The notes: generated by a model not told the origin, from the sequence alone. A DNA stretch of 64,000 bases from DSVZ01 sp037439785 (GCA_037439785.1 JBBIVJ010000024.1:8900-72899), one strand, 5' to 3'. Positions 46,371 through 55,188 are shown, counted from the first letter of the stretch. Translations and numbers: made by a program.

Positions 46371-47360
46371 TCAGACCAGTTTGAGCAGCACGCTGGTCAG
46401 CAGCAGCGTGACCAGGGAGATCGGGATCAGGATTTTCCAGGACACATTCAGCAGGCCGTAGAACTGGGTGCGGGGGAAGGTCCAGCGGACCCACATCACC
46501 GTGAAGACCAGCAGGTACAGCTTGAGCAGGAACCACCACACGCCCGAGCCCACCCCCAGCGGACTCTGCCAGCCGCCCAGGAACAGCGCCGTGGCCAGCG
46601 CGCAGCCCACCACGACGTTCGCGTACTCGGCCATGAAGAACACGCCGAAGCCCATGCCGGCGTACTCGGTGAAGGCCCCCGCCACCAGCTCGCTCTCCGC
46701 CTCGGCCATGTCGAACGGCGCGCGGTTGGTCTCGGCCAGCAGGCAGATGAAGAAGATCACGAACGTGACCGGCATCAGCGGGTTGACCCAGAGCTTGCAC
46801 ACGTTCCAGTGCCAGAACCCGCCGGCCTGCCGGCGCACGATCTCGTTCAGGTCCATCGTGCCGGTGAGCATCAGCAGCGTGATCACCACCAGCAGCAGAG
46901 GGACCTCGTAGGCCACGTTCTGCGAGACCACCCGCGCCGCCGAGATGATGGCGTACTTGTTGCGCGAGGCCCAGCCGGCCAGCAGCAGGGCCATCACGTG
47001 GATCGAGCCGAAGGCCACCGCCACCAGCAGGCCCACGGACATCGGCCGCGCCGTCAGATGCGGCCCGAACGGCAGCACCGCCAGCGCCAGCATCGCCGGC
47101 ACCATCACCAGCGTCGGCGCCAGCCGGAACAGCACCGCATCCGCCCCGGGCGGCACGATGACCTGCTTGGTCAGCAGCTTCACCGCGTCGGCGATCGGTT
47201 GCAGCAGACCTTCCGGCCCCACCTCGGTCGGCCCGGGCCGGCGCTGGAATCGGGCCGCGCCCTTGCGCTCGACCCACACCAGGTAGGCCGCGTTCAGCCC
47301 CACAAAGGCCAGGGTGCCGACCAGGAACAGCAGCAGGCGTTGGGGCTCGGCCAGCGTCAT
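46371..47360 (-). CDS. nuoH: Complex I subunit NuoH
   Basis: 329 residues, eight helices. WVERKGAARFQRRPGPTEVG is the quinone-site loop of NuoH; AETNRAPFDMAEAESELVAG carries the acidic E-channel residues; ALFLGGW follows. The ATG at 47360 is preferred; codons further upstream lie in the repeat-rich gap and are not coding. It is separated from nuoD by 118 bases, the largest gap in the operon. Confidence 0.95.
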   Translation of the reverse strand: MTLAEPQRLLLFLVGTLAFVGLNAAYLVWVERKGAARFQRRPGPTEVGPEGLLQPIADAVKLLTKQVIVPPGADAVLFRLAPTLVMVPAMLALAVLPFGPHLTARPMSVGLLVAVAFGSIHVMALLLAGWASRNKYAIISAARVVSQNVAYEVPLLLVVITLLMLTGTMDLNEIVRRQAGGFWHWNVCKLWVNPLMPVTFVIFFICLLAETNRAPFDMAEAESELVAGAFTEYAGMGFGVFFMAEYANVVVGCALATALFLGGWQSPLGVGSGVWWFLLKLYLLVFTVMWVRWTFPRTQFYGLLNVSWKILIPISLVTLLLTSVLLKLV

Positions 47361-47374
47361 GGGCGGAGGAAACG

Positions 47375-47471
47375 GAAATCCGAAGTCCGAAATCCGAGGG
47401 CCAAAGTTCCAACAACGCCCGCCGGGCCGGCCGGGCCTTCGACCTTCGACCTTCGACCTTCGACTTTCGAC
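47375..47471. repeat. 7-bp periodic inverted repeats in the nuoH-nuoD gap
   Basis: Left arm: GAAATCC, GAAGTCC, GAAATCC in tandem (47375-47395). Right arm: CTTCGAC in four perfect tandem copies plus one TTTCGAC (47437-47471). The right arm read on the other strand is GAAGGTC repeats, so the arms are related and inverted and could pair in part. Similar units occur at 50791-50818 and 59116-59160. Confidence 0.8.
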
Positions 47472-47478
47472 CTTGGCT

Positions 47479-48624
47479 TCATCGGTCAATGTCCGGAATC
47501 ACCAGGTCCAGGCTGCCCAGGAAGGCCAGCGCGTCGGCCAGCAACATCCCCCGGCTGGCCTCCTCGAAGAGGCTCAGGTTGGAAAACGACGGCGTCCGCA
47601 GCTTGACCCGGTAGGGCACGTCCTTGCCGTCGCTGACGATCCGCACCATGAACCGTCCGCGCGCGGCTTCGACCGCGAAACAGGTGTCGCCCGGCGGCGG
47701 CTTGAGCACCTTGGGCACCTTGGAGCGAATCGGGCCTTCGGGGATGAGGTCCAACGCCTGCTCGATGATGCGCAGGCTTTGCTCGATCTCCTCCATCCGC
47801 ACGAGGTACCGGGCCATCGAGTCGCCCTCGGGATGGGTGGGGATGCGGAAGTCCAGCTCCGGGTACACCGAGTACGGCTCGGCCCGGCGCACGTCGTAGG
47901 CCACGCCCGCCCCGCGCAACACCGGACCGGTCGCGCCGTAGCGCCGGCCCAGCTCGGCGTCCGCCACGCCGATGCCGACCAGCCGCTTGCGCAGGATGAT
48001 GTTGTCGGTGACCAGCTCCCGGTACATCTCCAGCCGCGGGCGCATGTACCGGACGAAGTCGCGCACGCCGTGCAGGAACCCGGCATCCACGTCGTTGTAG
48101 AGCCCGCCGAAGCGGTAGTAGCAGTAGGTCAGCCGCGCGCCGGTGATCCGCTCGAGCAGGTCGAGGATTTTCTCGCGGTCATCGAAGGCGTACAGCAACG
48201 GGGTGAAGCCGCCCAGGTCCAGCAGGAAAGCACCGAACCAGACCAGGTGGCTGGAGATGCGGTTGAGCTCGGAGGTGATCACCCGCACGAACTCCGCCCG
48301 GCGCGGCACCTCGATCTGGGCCGCCCGCTCGACCGCCCCCACGTAGGCATGCGTGTAGTGCATGGCCGAGAGGTAATCAATGCGGCTGGTGTTGGGCAGA
48401 AACTGCGCCCAGGTCCGGTTCTCGCCCATCTTCTCGTGCATCCGGTGGATGTACCCGCACACCGGCTCGGCCCGCACAACGTACTCCCCGTCCATCGTCA
48501 GCTTCACCCGCAACACCCCGTGCGTGGCCGGGTGCTGCGGGCCGAGGTTCAGCACGAAGGTCTCCTGCCCGGCGGCGGCCGCGGCCAGCGCCTCCTGCGG
48601 GTTCAGGGTGACCAGGTCGTTCAC
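47479..48624 (-). CDS. nuoD: Complex I subunit NuoD
   Basis: 381 residues, not fused to NuoC. Markers of the 49-kDa subunit: NLGPQHPATHGVLRV, GYIHRMHEKMGENRTWAQFLP, ITSELNRISSHLVWFG, and the C-terminal DGKDVPYRVKLRTPSFSNL. It forms the quinone pocket with NuoB. It overlaps nuoC by 4 bases. Confidence 0.96.
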   Translation of the reverse strand: MNDLVTLNPQEALAAAAAGQETFVLNLGPQHPATHGVLRVKLTMDGEYVVRAEPVCGYIHRMHEKMGENRTWAQFLPNTSRIDYLSAMHYTHAYVGAVERAAQIEVPRRAEFVRVITSELNRISSHLVWFGAFLLDLGGFTPLLYAFDDREKILDLLERITGARLTYCYYRFGGLYNDVDAGFLHGVRDFVRYMRPRLEMYRELVTDNIILRKRLVGIGVADAELGRRYGATGPVLRGAGVAYDVRRAEPYSVYPELDFRIPTHPEGDSMARYLVRMEEIEQSLRIIEQALDLIPEGPIRSKVPKVLKPPPGDTCFAVEAARGRFMVRIVSDGKDVPYRVKLRTPSFSNLSLFEEASRGMLLADALAFLGSLDLVIPDIDR

Positions 48625-49118
48625 AGGGCAAAATCCTTCCGCAGCGGGTGGTAATCCGCGTCCTCGGGCAGCAGCAACGGGGTCAGGTTCGGATGCCCGG
48701 TGAAGCGGATGCCGAAAAACTCGTGCGTCTCCCGCTCGTGCCAGTTCGCGCCGGGGAAAACCCCGCTCAAGGTGGGCAGTTCCGGCTGCGCGCGGGGCAC
48801 CGGCGTCCGCACCACCGCCCGCCAGTACTCGAGCGGATGGAAAAAGTCGTACACCACCTCCATCTCACCCCGGCCCAGCCAGTCCACGCCGGTGATCGTG
48901 TCCAACGCATACCCCCGCGCCGCGAACCACTGCCCGGCCGACGCCACCCGCTCCGGCGGCACCGTGGCCTCCCAATGCACCCCCCGCCGCGCGAACTCGA
49001 CCACCTGGACCTGGAACCCCGCCGCGGCCGCCGCGGCCCCGGCGCCCGTTTCCGCGGCCAGAGCCGCCGCAAACGCGGCGGCCTGGACTTCAGCGCTCTG
49101 GGCTGCGGCAGGGCTCAT
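48621..49118 (-). CDS. nuoC: Complex I subunit NuoC
   Basis: 165 residues. The NuoC/30-kDa core shows VYDFFHPLEYWRAVVRTPVP, SGVFPGANWHERETHEFFGI and ARFTGHPNLTPLLLPED-like IRFTGHPNLTPLLLPED. The N-terminal 35 residues are Ala-rich and probably disordered. ATGA overlaps at both ends link it to nuoB and nuoD. Confidence 0.95.
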   Translation of the reverse strand: MSPAAAQSAEVQAAAFAAALAAETGAGAAAAAAGFQVQVVEFARRGVHWEATVPPERVASAGQWFAARGYALDTITGVDWLGRGEMEVVYDFFHPLEYWRAVVRTPVPRAQPELPTLSGVFPGANWHERETHEFFGIRFTGHPNLTPLLLPEDADYHPLRKDFAL

Positions 49119-49633
49119 GTCTCCGGATTCACCCGCGGCCAGCGCCGCTTGCCGGTGATTTTTTCCTCCAGGGCCAGGATGCCTTCGATGAGGGCCTCGG
49201 GCCGCGGCGGGCAACCGGGCACGTACACGTCCACCGGGAAGAGCTTGTCCACCCCCTCGACCACCGCGTACTGACCGGGGAAGACAAACGGGCCGCCGCT
49301 GATGGCGCAATTGCCCAGGGCGATCACCCACTTGGGCTCGAGCATCTGGTCGTAAAGCGTCTTCACTGCCGGGGCCATCTTCTTGTTGATGGTCCCGGCC
49401 ACGATCATCACGTCCGCCTGACGCGGCGAGGGGCGGAAGACCTCGGCCCCGAAACGGGAGAGGTCAAAGCGCGACGCCCCGGCGGCCATCATCTCGATGG
49501 CGCAGCAGGCCAGGCCGAAGGTCAGCGGCCAGAGCGAATTGGCGCGGCCCAGGGCGAGCAGCTCGTCCAGCTTGGCAAACCGCAGCAGCGGCGCGCACTC
49601 CTTCAGCTCGGGGGCGGGTTCGGGCGTTTCCAT
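49115..49633 (-). CDS. nuoB: Complex I subunit NuoB
   Basis: 172 residues. It carries the N2 cluster: GLACCAIEMMA (tandem cysteines), ALGNCAISGGPF and VYVPGCPPRPEALIEGI. These four cysteines are intact, so electron delivery to quinone should work. It overlaps the end of nuoA by 31 bases and nuoC by 4. Confidence 0.96.
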   Translation of the reverse strand: METPEPAPELKECAPLLRFAKLDELLALGRANSLWPLTFGLACCAIEMMAAGASRFDLSRFGAEVFRPSPRQADVMIVAGTINKKMAPAVKTLYDQMLEPKWVIALGNCAISGGPFVFPGQYAVVEGVDKLFPVDVYVPGCPPRPEALIEGILALEEKITGKRRWPRVNPET

Positions 49634-50004
49634 TCAAACACTCCTTTCCGCCAGGCGTACACGACCACCAGGGCCAGGATGCCCACAAACAGCCCCAGCT
49701 CGACCAGGTCGCGCCAGGCAAAAACCCGGTCGTACACCACCGCCACCGGCAGCAGGTACAAGACATCCACCGCAAAGGCCACGAACACCAGCGCGTAGCG
49801 GTAGTACACAGCGCTGTACCGAATCCAGGCGTCGCCGATCGGCTCCATGCCGCACTCGACAAACTGCCCGGTCTTCCGGGCGGTCTGCCGCGTCCGGCGC
49901 GGCGCCAGCAGGTGCACCAGCACAAACGGCCCCACCACAAAGGCCAACCCCCCTGCGGCGTAGGCCGCCAGGTAAACCAGGTTCAACGTGTCGGCTTCGC
50001 TCAT
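49603..50004 (-). CDS. nuoA: Complex I subunit NuoA
   Basis: 133 residues, three helices. FVECGMEPIGDAWIRYSAVYYRYALVFVAFAVDVLYLLP is the NuoA signature, with the loop cysteine and the acidic DVE-type residues. The ATG overlaps the stop of the Rrf2-type gene (ATGA), tying the operon to its regulator. Confidence 0.94.
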   Translation of the reverse strand: MSEADTLNLVYLAAYAAGGLAFVVGPFVLVHLLAPRRTRQTARKTGQFVECGMEPIGDAWIRYSAVYYRYALVFVAFAVDVLYLLPVAVVYDRVFAWRDLVELGLFVGILALVVVYAWRKGVFEWKRPNPPPS

Positions 50005-50531
50005 GACGCTCTCCCCGCCCGGGCGCCCCGCCGGCGCTGCGCCGCCGGACGCCCATTCTTCAGCCCCCGCCCCCGGCGTGCCGGCTGCGCCGCCGGGGCG
50101 GCATGCGGCCCGCACTCTGGTTTGTGGGGATAGACCGCGATGATGGCCGCCAGGCTGGTGGTGGCCAGCTTGTCGCGGATGCGTGCACAAGTTTCCCGCC
50201 AAAACTCGTGGGTCGGACACTCCTGCTGGTTCTGGCACTCCTCCAGCCCCAGCAGGCAACGCCCCAGCCAGTTCGGCCCCTCGACCGCCTCGACCACGTC
50301 CAGTAGCGAAATGGCCCCGGCCGGCCGGGCCAGGGTGATGCCGCCGCGGTGCCCGCGCCGGGCCGCCACCAGGCCGCGCCGGGCCAGCCGGTGAATGATC
50401 TTGGCCAGGTAGGCGCGGGGGATGCCGGTGCAGCGGGCCACCTCGGCCACCAGGCGGGGCGGCTGCTGACAGGCGGGCAGGCAGATCAGGGCGCGAATGG
50501 CGTAGCCGGTGGTTTGCGAGAGGCTCAACAT
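50001..50531 (-). CDS. Rrf2-family Fe-S regulator heading the nuo operon
   Basis: 176 residues. N-terminal winged helix MLSLSQTTGYAIRALICLPA, then CTGIPRAYLAKIIHRLARRGLV (recognition helix) and GHRGGITLARP. A cysteine triad C-x6-C-x5-C (CLLGLEECQNQQECPTHEFW) matches the cluster-binding region of IscR/NsrR/RirA types, so an Fe-S cofactor sensing iron, oxygen or NO is likely. The C-terminal 35 residues are Arg/Ala-rich and not conserved in the family. Chosen ATG gives the Rrf2 N-terminus. It overlaps nuoA, so it likely controls its own operon. Confidence 0.9.
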   Translation of the reverse strand: MLSLSQTTGYAIRALICLPACQQPPRLVAEVARCTGIPRAYLAKIIHRLARRGLVAARRGHRGGITLARPAGAISLLDVVEAVEGPNWLGRCLLGLEECQNQQECPTHEFWRETCARIRDKLATTSLAAIIAVYPHKPECGPHAAPAAQPARRGRGLKNGRPAAQRRRGARAGRAS

Positions 50532-50569
50532 GGCATGTGTCCGGCGAGCCGGCGTGCCTGTGGTGCCGC

Positions 50570-50618
50570 CAAATGACCTTTTTGTCAACAAATCAAATGA
50601 CCTTGACCTCGCTTGACC
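50570..50618 (-). promoter_or_regulatory. Repeat-rich control region of the nuo operon
   Basis: On the plus strand CAAATGACCTT occurs twice, at 50570-50580 and 50594-50604, 24 bp apart; CTTGACC occurs at 50602-50608 and 50612-50618, 10 bp apart. Between the long repeats lies a consensus -35 on the minus strand, TTGACA (50588-50583), but no good -10 follows at 16-18 bp. The layout suggests an operator array for the Rrf2-type protein, possibly acting as activator. Confidence 0.55.
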
Positions 50619-50905
50619 GCGCCCGGACCATGGCCCGTGTCGGCCCGGCCGGGCGGCAAAAGACAGCCGCACGCCACGACGTCACCGCGCGGTAGGGTCC
50701 CCCCGCCCGGGCGACAGCTCTGGGAGCGCCTGCCCGTGCGGTGCACGCAGACAGGTGTCAGTCCCCGGGTGCTTTGCGAGGGCGCACCCCACTTCGGACT
50801 TCGGCCTTCGACCTTCGGACCTTGCCTGACCGCCAGGAGGTTCACCGCGTGACCGCGGCGGCTTGCGGCATTCGGCACCCGGCGCCGCGTGGGGCGAGGC
50901 CGGGG
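50619..50905. other. Intergenic stretch with a repeat island
   Basis: No gene recognised between the nuo control region and the terminator of the giant secreted protein. It contains the 7-bp periodic repeat at 50791-50818. The plus-strand frames across it are short and lack support. Confidence 0.4.
50791..50818. repeat. Four tandem 7-bp units (NCTTCGN)
   Basis: ACTTCGG, ACTTCGG, CCTTCGA, CCTTCGG in tandem. Same period and core as the nuoH-nuoD repeats. Confidence 0.75.
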
Positions 50906-50937
50906 CAAAAAGAAAGGCCGGGCGCGGGCCCGGCCTT
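50906..50937 (-). terminator. Intrinsic terminator of the giant secreted protein gene
   Basis: Perfect 10-bp stem AAGGCCGGGC (50914-50923) with GCCCGGCCTT (50928-50937) and a 4-base loop; on the minus strand the stem is followed by TTTCTTTTTG. It lies 24 bases past the stop codon. Confidence 0.85.
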
Positions 50938-50961
50938 CCGTGTTGGAGAGGTGGCGTCGGT

Positions 50962-53900
50962 TTAGCGGCGGACGCGGAAGAAGGCGTGGCCTTCACCCAC
51001 CGGCAGGGTGGCCGGGCTGGTGGCCCCGGTCACGGGAGTCCAGGTCTGGAGGTCGGTGGAGCTTTCCAGCGTTCCGCCCGCCGGCTGCCAGGAGATGGTG
51101 ATGTTGGCGCCCTGGCGCTGGATGGCCAGCGTGGGCCGTTCCACCGGCGGGGGCGGGGCGATCATGTACTGCACCGCATTGAGGAACAGCCGGGCACCGT
51201 CCTCGCTGAGATCGTAGATGCCCGCGCCGTGGCTGGTAAGGCCGGAGGCTTCGCGGCTGCCGCATAGGAAGACCAGGCGGCGGCCGCCGAAGACGTCATC
51301 GCGGCCGTTGGCGGCGACGGCCCCGGCGGGCCATTCGCCGATGATCATGCCGCCGAAGGCGGGGTCGCCTTCGGTGCCGACGACGGCCAGGACGGTGCCG
51401 CCCTCGGCAATGGGGTTGGTGTTGACCGAGATGCCGCGCTGGACGGTGTTGTTGAAGGTCACCAGGCTGGCATAGGTGTTCACCATGACGTTGTTCGCAT
51501 CCAGGGCCACGCCCTGGAAGATGGGGTGGGCCGGGTCGTTGACCTTGAGCCGGATGGGGCCGGCGGTGTCGGGGATGGTGCTGCCGGTGGTGAAGCCCAG
51601 GCGGTTGTTCCGCAGGACGTAGCCGCCCATGACGATGGTGGGGGCGGTCAGGCCGTTCCAGGCCAGGGTCTCGGGCGGGTCCTGGTAGTCGCCGCTGCCC
51701 ACGGAGCGGCTGATGATGACCAGGTCGAAGGTGTTGAGCAGCGCGGCGTCCGGCGTGCCGGTGGTGAGGATGCGGGTAACGGCGTAGTTGTTGGCGGTGA
51801 GCAGCGCCGTGTAGCCGACGTCCGGCGCCTGGGTGAAGCCGGCGTTGGCGGCGTCGGTGGACGGGGTGTTGTCGGCCGGGTGGAAGCTCACCCACGCGAT
51901 CTTCGGCCCCAGGTCGGGGGCGTTCACGGTGAAGAAGGTCCAACGGACGGTGATGCCGTTGTAGCCCAGCGCGACCTGGACGGGCGCGTTGTTGGGGTAC
52001 CTGGTGGCGGGGGTGTAACGGACGGTGGTGGTGGTGCCGGCCACGGTCTTTTCCGGGGTCACGGCGGTGCCGTCCACGCTGAGGGTCACCTCGCCGGTGT
52101 AGTTTTCGATGACCGCCTCGATGGGGGCATCGCGCAGCACGCCGGCGGCGTTGCGGGCGGGCGAGACCGAGCGGAGCAACGGGCGGGCCGGGCCGGTGTA
52201 CTGGCGGTACACCTTGAGGTGGAGCGGCCGGTTGCGGTCGTTGAGCAGAGTCGAGGAGTTGCCCTCCATTTCGAGGTGATGCAGTTCAAGGCTGGTGCCG
52301 CCGGAGCCCTCGAACCAGAGCAGGCGGATGGGGTAGATGCCGTCCTGCTCGATGAGGAAGTCGCAGGCCGACTGCGGGAGGCTGGCGTTGGCGCCGCGGC
52401 CGCCGTCGAACTGGCCGAGCACCGGCGCGGCCAGGTCCTGCGGGGTGAGGCCGCCCAGGAGCTGGAAGCCGTCGTCACTGTTCACGCCGAAGCGGTAGAT
52501 GCCGGCCTTGAGTTCGACGAAGCCGATGGCCTCGGCGACGATCCAGTCCTGGGCCGCAGTGTTGCCGGCGAAGATGCCGGGGATCTCGAGGTCGGTGAAG
52601 TTGGGGTTGACCAGGTTCGGGTCGTTGCCGGCGGTGAAGGCGCCGGCGTTGGCGGGGGCCTGCTGGTTCCAGTTGATGATTTCGACCTCGTGACGGCCGT
52701 CGGGCAAGGTGCCGGCGAAGGCACCGTTGGCATAGGGCTGGCCGGTGGCGGGGTCGAGATAGCCGCGGGCAAGCTGGGTTTCGGCCGCGGCGATGGAGTT
52801 GACGTTGCCCGGCCGCGGCACGACGGCGCCGGTGCCGTCAATCATTTGGTACACGTCCACGGTGAAGCCGGAGGTGCTGCGGTTGACCTGGGCGGCCGGG
52901 ATGGCCATGCCGGCCTGGAGGACGGGCAGGTTGTCGTAGTTCAGCACGGTGAACTGCCAGCGGTGGGAGAACTGGCCGGCCGGGCTGCCGGTGTCGGTGT
53001 ACTGGACTTCCGCCTGGAGGGTCTGGCCGGAAGGCAGGAGGCCGGGCTGGTACTTGACGGTGGTGACGCTGCCGGACCTGGTGACGTTGGCGGCCACTTC
53101 CTGGCCGTTGACGAGCAATTTGACCGAGCCGGCGGCCACGGCGGTGTCGCGGTCGGTGATCTGCGCCTGAATGGCCAGGCCGGGCCAGACGTTGGAAGTC
53201 CCCGGCAGAGGCGAGACCGAAATGCGCGGCGTCAGCGGCACCTGCAACCGACTGTAGGCCTTGACGGCTTTGGGGTTGTCCCGGTCGTTGACCAGAATCT
53301 TGGTCTGCGTCTCGCCCGAGAGGTCCAGCGAGAAGAATTCGAGGTTGGCGCTGCCGCCCCCTTCGTACCAGACCAGGCGCACGGGGTAGATGCCGTCCTG
53401 CTCGACGTTCACGTAGAACAGGGTGTCGGCCGAGCCGCGGCCGCCGTTGAAGATGCCCAGCAGTTTCGCCTCCGGGCTGTGGGGGTCGCGGCCGGCGGTG
53501 AGGTGGAAGCCGTCATCGCTGTTGACACCGAAGCGGTTCAGGCCGGCCTTGAGTTCGAGGTAGCCCACGATTTCGGCGGCGATGTTGTCAATGTTGTCCG
53601 GGCTCAGGGGGTCGGTGCCGGGGATGCCCGGGACGGGCTCATCGGGGAACGGCGGGGTGGAGGTGGCGGTGAAGTTGCCGGCCTGGGCCTGGGTGCCGTT
53701 GGGGCGGGCTTCCTGGTTCCAGTTGATCCGGGTTGCCGGATGGGTCCCGCCGGGGCCGGTGCCGGGCTGGGCGTAGTTGGGCAGCGGGTTGCCGGTCTGC
53801 GGGTCAATCAGCCGGCCGGCCAACTGATTTTCCGCCCGCGTGGCGCTGTTGATCAGGTCCAGCGTCGGCCACAAGGCGGCGTCGGGTCCCTGCGCCATGC

Positions 53901-54993
53901 GGACCAGGAAACCGGAGCTGGTCAGGTCCACGGCGTCCGCCGGAATGGCGTCGGCCGGTGTGAGGGTCTGGAAGGTTTCGGCGGTGAAGTTGAGGGTCTC
54001 GCTGATCTCGGTGGCGGGGGTGCCGTCATCGGTGAAGCGCAGCACGGCGGTGTGGGTGGAGCCGGAGGGGAAGAAGGGGACGGCGGTGTACTTGACGGTG
54101 GTCACGTCGCCGGATTTGGAGATGTTGACCGTGGCGGGGGCGCCGTCGAGCGTCACGGCGATGGTGTCGGCCTTCACCTTGGTTTGCGAGCCGTCCAGGA
54201 TCAAGAACGTGAAGCCCAGCAGGTCGCCGCGGGCGGCGGTGACGATGGGTTTTTCGGGGTAGGGCACGACCACCACGCCGTACATGTTCTGGCCGTTGTT
54301 GTCCGCCTGGCCCAGGGTGAACGTGCCGGCCTCGAAGACCTTCACGTAGATGCTCGACCACTGGTTGACGCCCTGGCCGGGGCCGGCGCCGTCGGCGCTT
54401 TCGTCCACGCCGATGTGGTCCGGCCAGTCGGGGTTGCCGTGACGGTTCTGGCCGGTCTTGACCGGCTGCCAACCCTGCTCGACCACCCAGGCCATGTCCG
54501 GCAGGCCATCGCCAGTGCGGTCCAGGGCCCAATCCGGGAAGTTGGGCGGGTTGGCGTTGCTGGCGTCCCCCAGCCGGTCGTCAATGAGCAGGTACACGAA
54601 GGACTTTTTGTTGATGGTGACGTCAAGCTGGTAGCCGACGTTGTCGCGGTTGTCGTTGCCGGACATGATGTATTCGCCGCCCAGGAGGTACCTGGGGATC
54701 AGCACGGTGGGGGTGGCGCCGGTCCATTGGTGGTTGCGGTCCACGTAGGCCGGGACTTCCTCGCCCAGCACCGGCACGGTGTAGGGCGTGCCCACGTCGC
54801 CCAGAGTGGGTTCGTTGGCCACGGTGCGGTCCCACGTGACGCCGGTCCATTTGGCGGTGATGGTGTCGGTGGCTTCGTTGTCGCCGCCGGTCTCGACCAC
54901 GTCGGTGATGACTGGCAGGGCCAGCAGACCCACTGGCAGGGCCAGGGTGGCCGCGGTGAGGGCGGCCAGGGTCCGGAATCGTGCAGGGTTCAT
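50962..54993 (-). CDS. Giant secreted modular protein with duplicated Ig-like/PA14-like units
   Basis: 1343 residues. Signal peptide MNPARFRTLAALTAATLALP and on to about residue 28. Three Ig-like repeats lie at about 275-340, 620-685 and 965-1025, each with a TTVKY or TTVRY strand. Two PA14-like sugar-binding stretches occur at about 480-565 and 828-915, sharing RFGVNSDDGF and EQDGIYP. Residues about 1030-1278 form an alpha/beta, ThuA or glutamine-amidotransferase-like part without an evident catalytic Cys/His pair. The last 55 residues (ISWQPAGGTLESSTDLQTW) match a C-terminal module repeated in many secreted verrucomicrobial proteins. Likely outer-surface or extracellular carbohydrate binding; exact role unknown. 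Own promoter and terminator, so monocistronic. Confidence 0.88.
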   Translation of the reverse strand: MNPARFRTLAALTAATLALPVGLLALPVITDVVETGGDNEATDTITAKWTGVTWDRTVANEPTLGDVGTPYTVPVLGEEVPAYVDRNHQWTGATPTVLIPRYLLGGEYIMSGNDNRDNVGYQLDVTINKKSFVYLLIDDRLGDASNANPPNFPDWALDRTGDGLPDMAWVVEQGWQPVKTGQNRHGNPDWPDHIGVDESADGAGPGQGVNQWSSIYVKVFEAGTFTLGQADNNGQNMYGVVVVPYPEKPIVTAARGDLLGFTFLILDGSQTKVKADTIAVTLDGAPATVNISKSGDVTTVKYTAVPFFPSGSTHTAVLRFTDDGTPATEISETLNFTAETFQTLTPADAIPADAVDLTSSGFLVRMAQGPDAALWPTLDLINSATRAENQLAGRLIDPQTGNPLPNYAQPGTGPGGTHPATRINWNQEARPNGTQAQAGNFTATSTPPFPDEPVPGIPGTDPLSPDNIDNIAAEIVGYLELKAGLNRFGVNSDDGFHLTAGRDPHSPEAKLLGIFNGGRGSADTLFYVNVEQDGIYPVRLVWYEGGGSANLEFFSLDLSGETQTKILVNDRDNPKAVKAYSRLQVPLTPRISVSPLPGTSNVWPGLAIQAQITDRDTAVAAGSVKLLVNGQEVAANVTRSGSVTTVKYQPGLLPSGQTLQAEVQYTDTGSPAGQFSHRWQFTVLNYDNLPVLQAGMAIPAAQVNRSTSGFTVDVYQMIDGTGAVVPRPGNVNSIAAAETQLARGYLDPATGQPYANGAFAGTLPDGRHEVEIINWNQQAPANAGAFTAGNDPNLVNPNFTDLEIPGIFAGNTAAQDWIVAEAIGFVELKAGIYRFGVNSDDGFQLLGGLTPQDLAAPVLGQFDGGRGANASLPQSACDFLIEQDGIYPIRLLWFEGSGGTSLELHHLEMEGNSSTLLNDRNRPLHLKVYRQYTGPARPLLRSVSPARNAAGVLRDAPIEAVIENYTGEVTLSVDGTAVTPEKTVAGTTTTVRYTPATRYPNNAPVQVALGYNGITVRWTFFTVNAPDLGPKIAWVSFHPADNTPSTDAANAGFTQAPDVGYTALLTANNYAVTRILTTGTPDAALLNTFDLVIISRSVGSGDYQDPPETLAWNGLTAPTIVMGGYVLRNNRLGFTTGSTIPDTAGPIRLKVNDPAHPIFQGVALDANNVMVNTYASLVTFNNTVQRGISVNTNPIAEGGTVLAVVGTEGDPAFGGMIIGEWPAGAVAANGRDDVFGGRRLVFLCGSREASGLTSHGAGIYDLSEDGARLFLNAVQYMIAPPPPVERPTLAIQRQGANITISWQPAGGTLESSTDLQTWTPVTGATSPATLPVGEGHAFFRVRR
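52189..54171 (-). repeat. Intragenic duplication of a ~320-residue unit
   Basis: Unit 1 spans residues about 275-600 (bases 54171-53194), unit 2 residues about 622-935 (53130-52189). Each runs Ig-like domain, then an AIPA segment, then NWNQ, then ELKAG and RFGVNSDDGF, then EQDGIYP and LVNDR/LLNDR. The protein copies have diverged, so the duplication is old. Confidence 0.8.
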
Positions 54994-55117
54994 GATTCGG
55001 TCAGGGTTGAGGTTCAGACAGCCGACCCGCCGCCGAAAGTCCCGTGCGAGACACACGCATTCACGCTCGGATGCAGCCATTGCACTCGATTCCGGCGAGG
55101 GGTCATGGAGTGCGGGC

Positions 55118-55145
55118 AATATTGGCGGCCAGCCCGGGATGTCAA
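55118..55145 (-). promoter_or_regulatory. Promoter of the giant secreted protein gene
   Basis: Minus strand: consensus -35 TTGACA (55145-55140), 16-bp spacer, -10 AATATT (55123-55118). Start of transcription near 55110 gives a leader of about 115 bases, unlike the leaderless genes of the window. Confidence 0.6.
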
Positions 55146-55188
55146 CCTCAATCCGGCCCCGGACCAGCGGGTCGCGGTTTTTTGGCCT

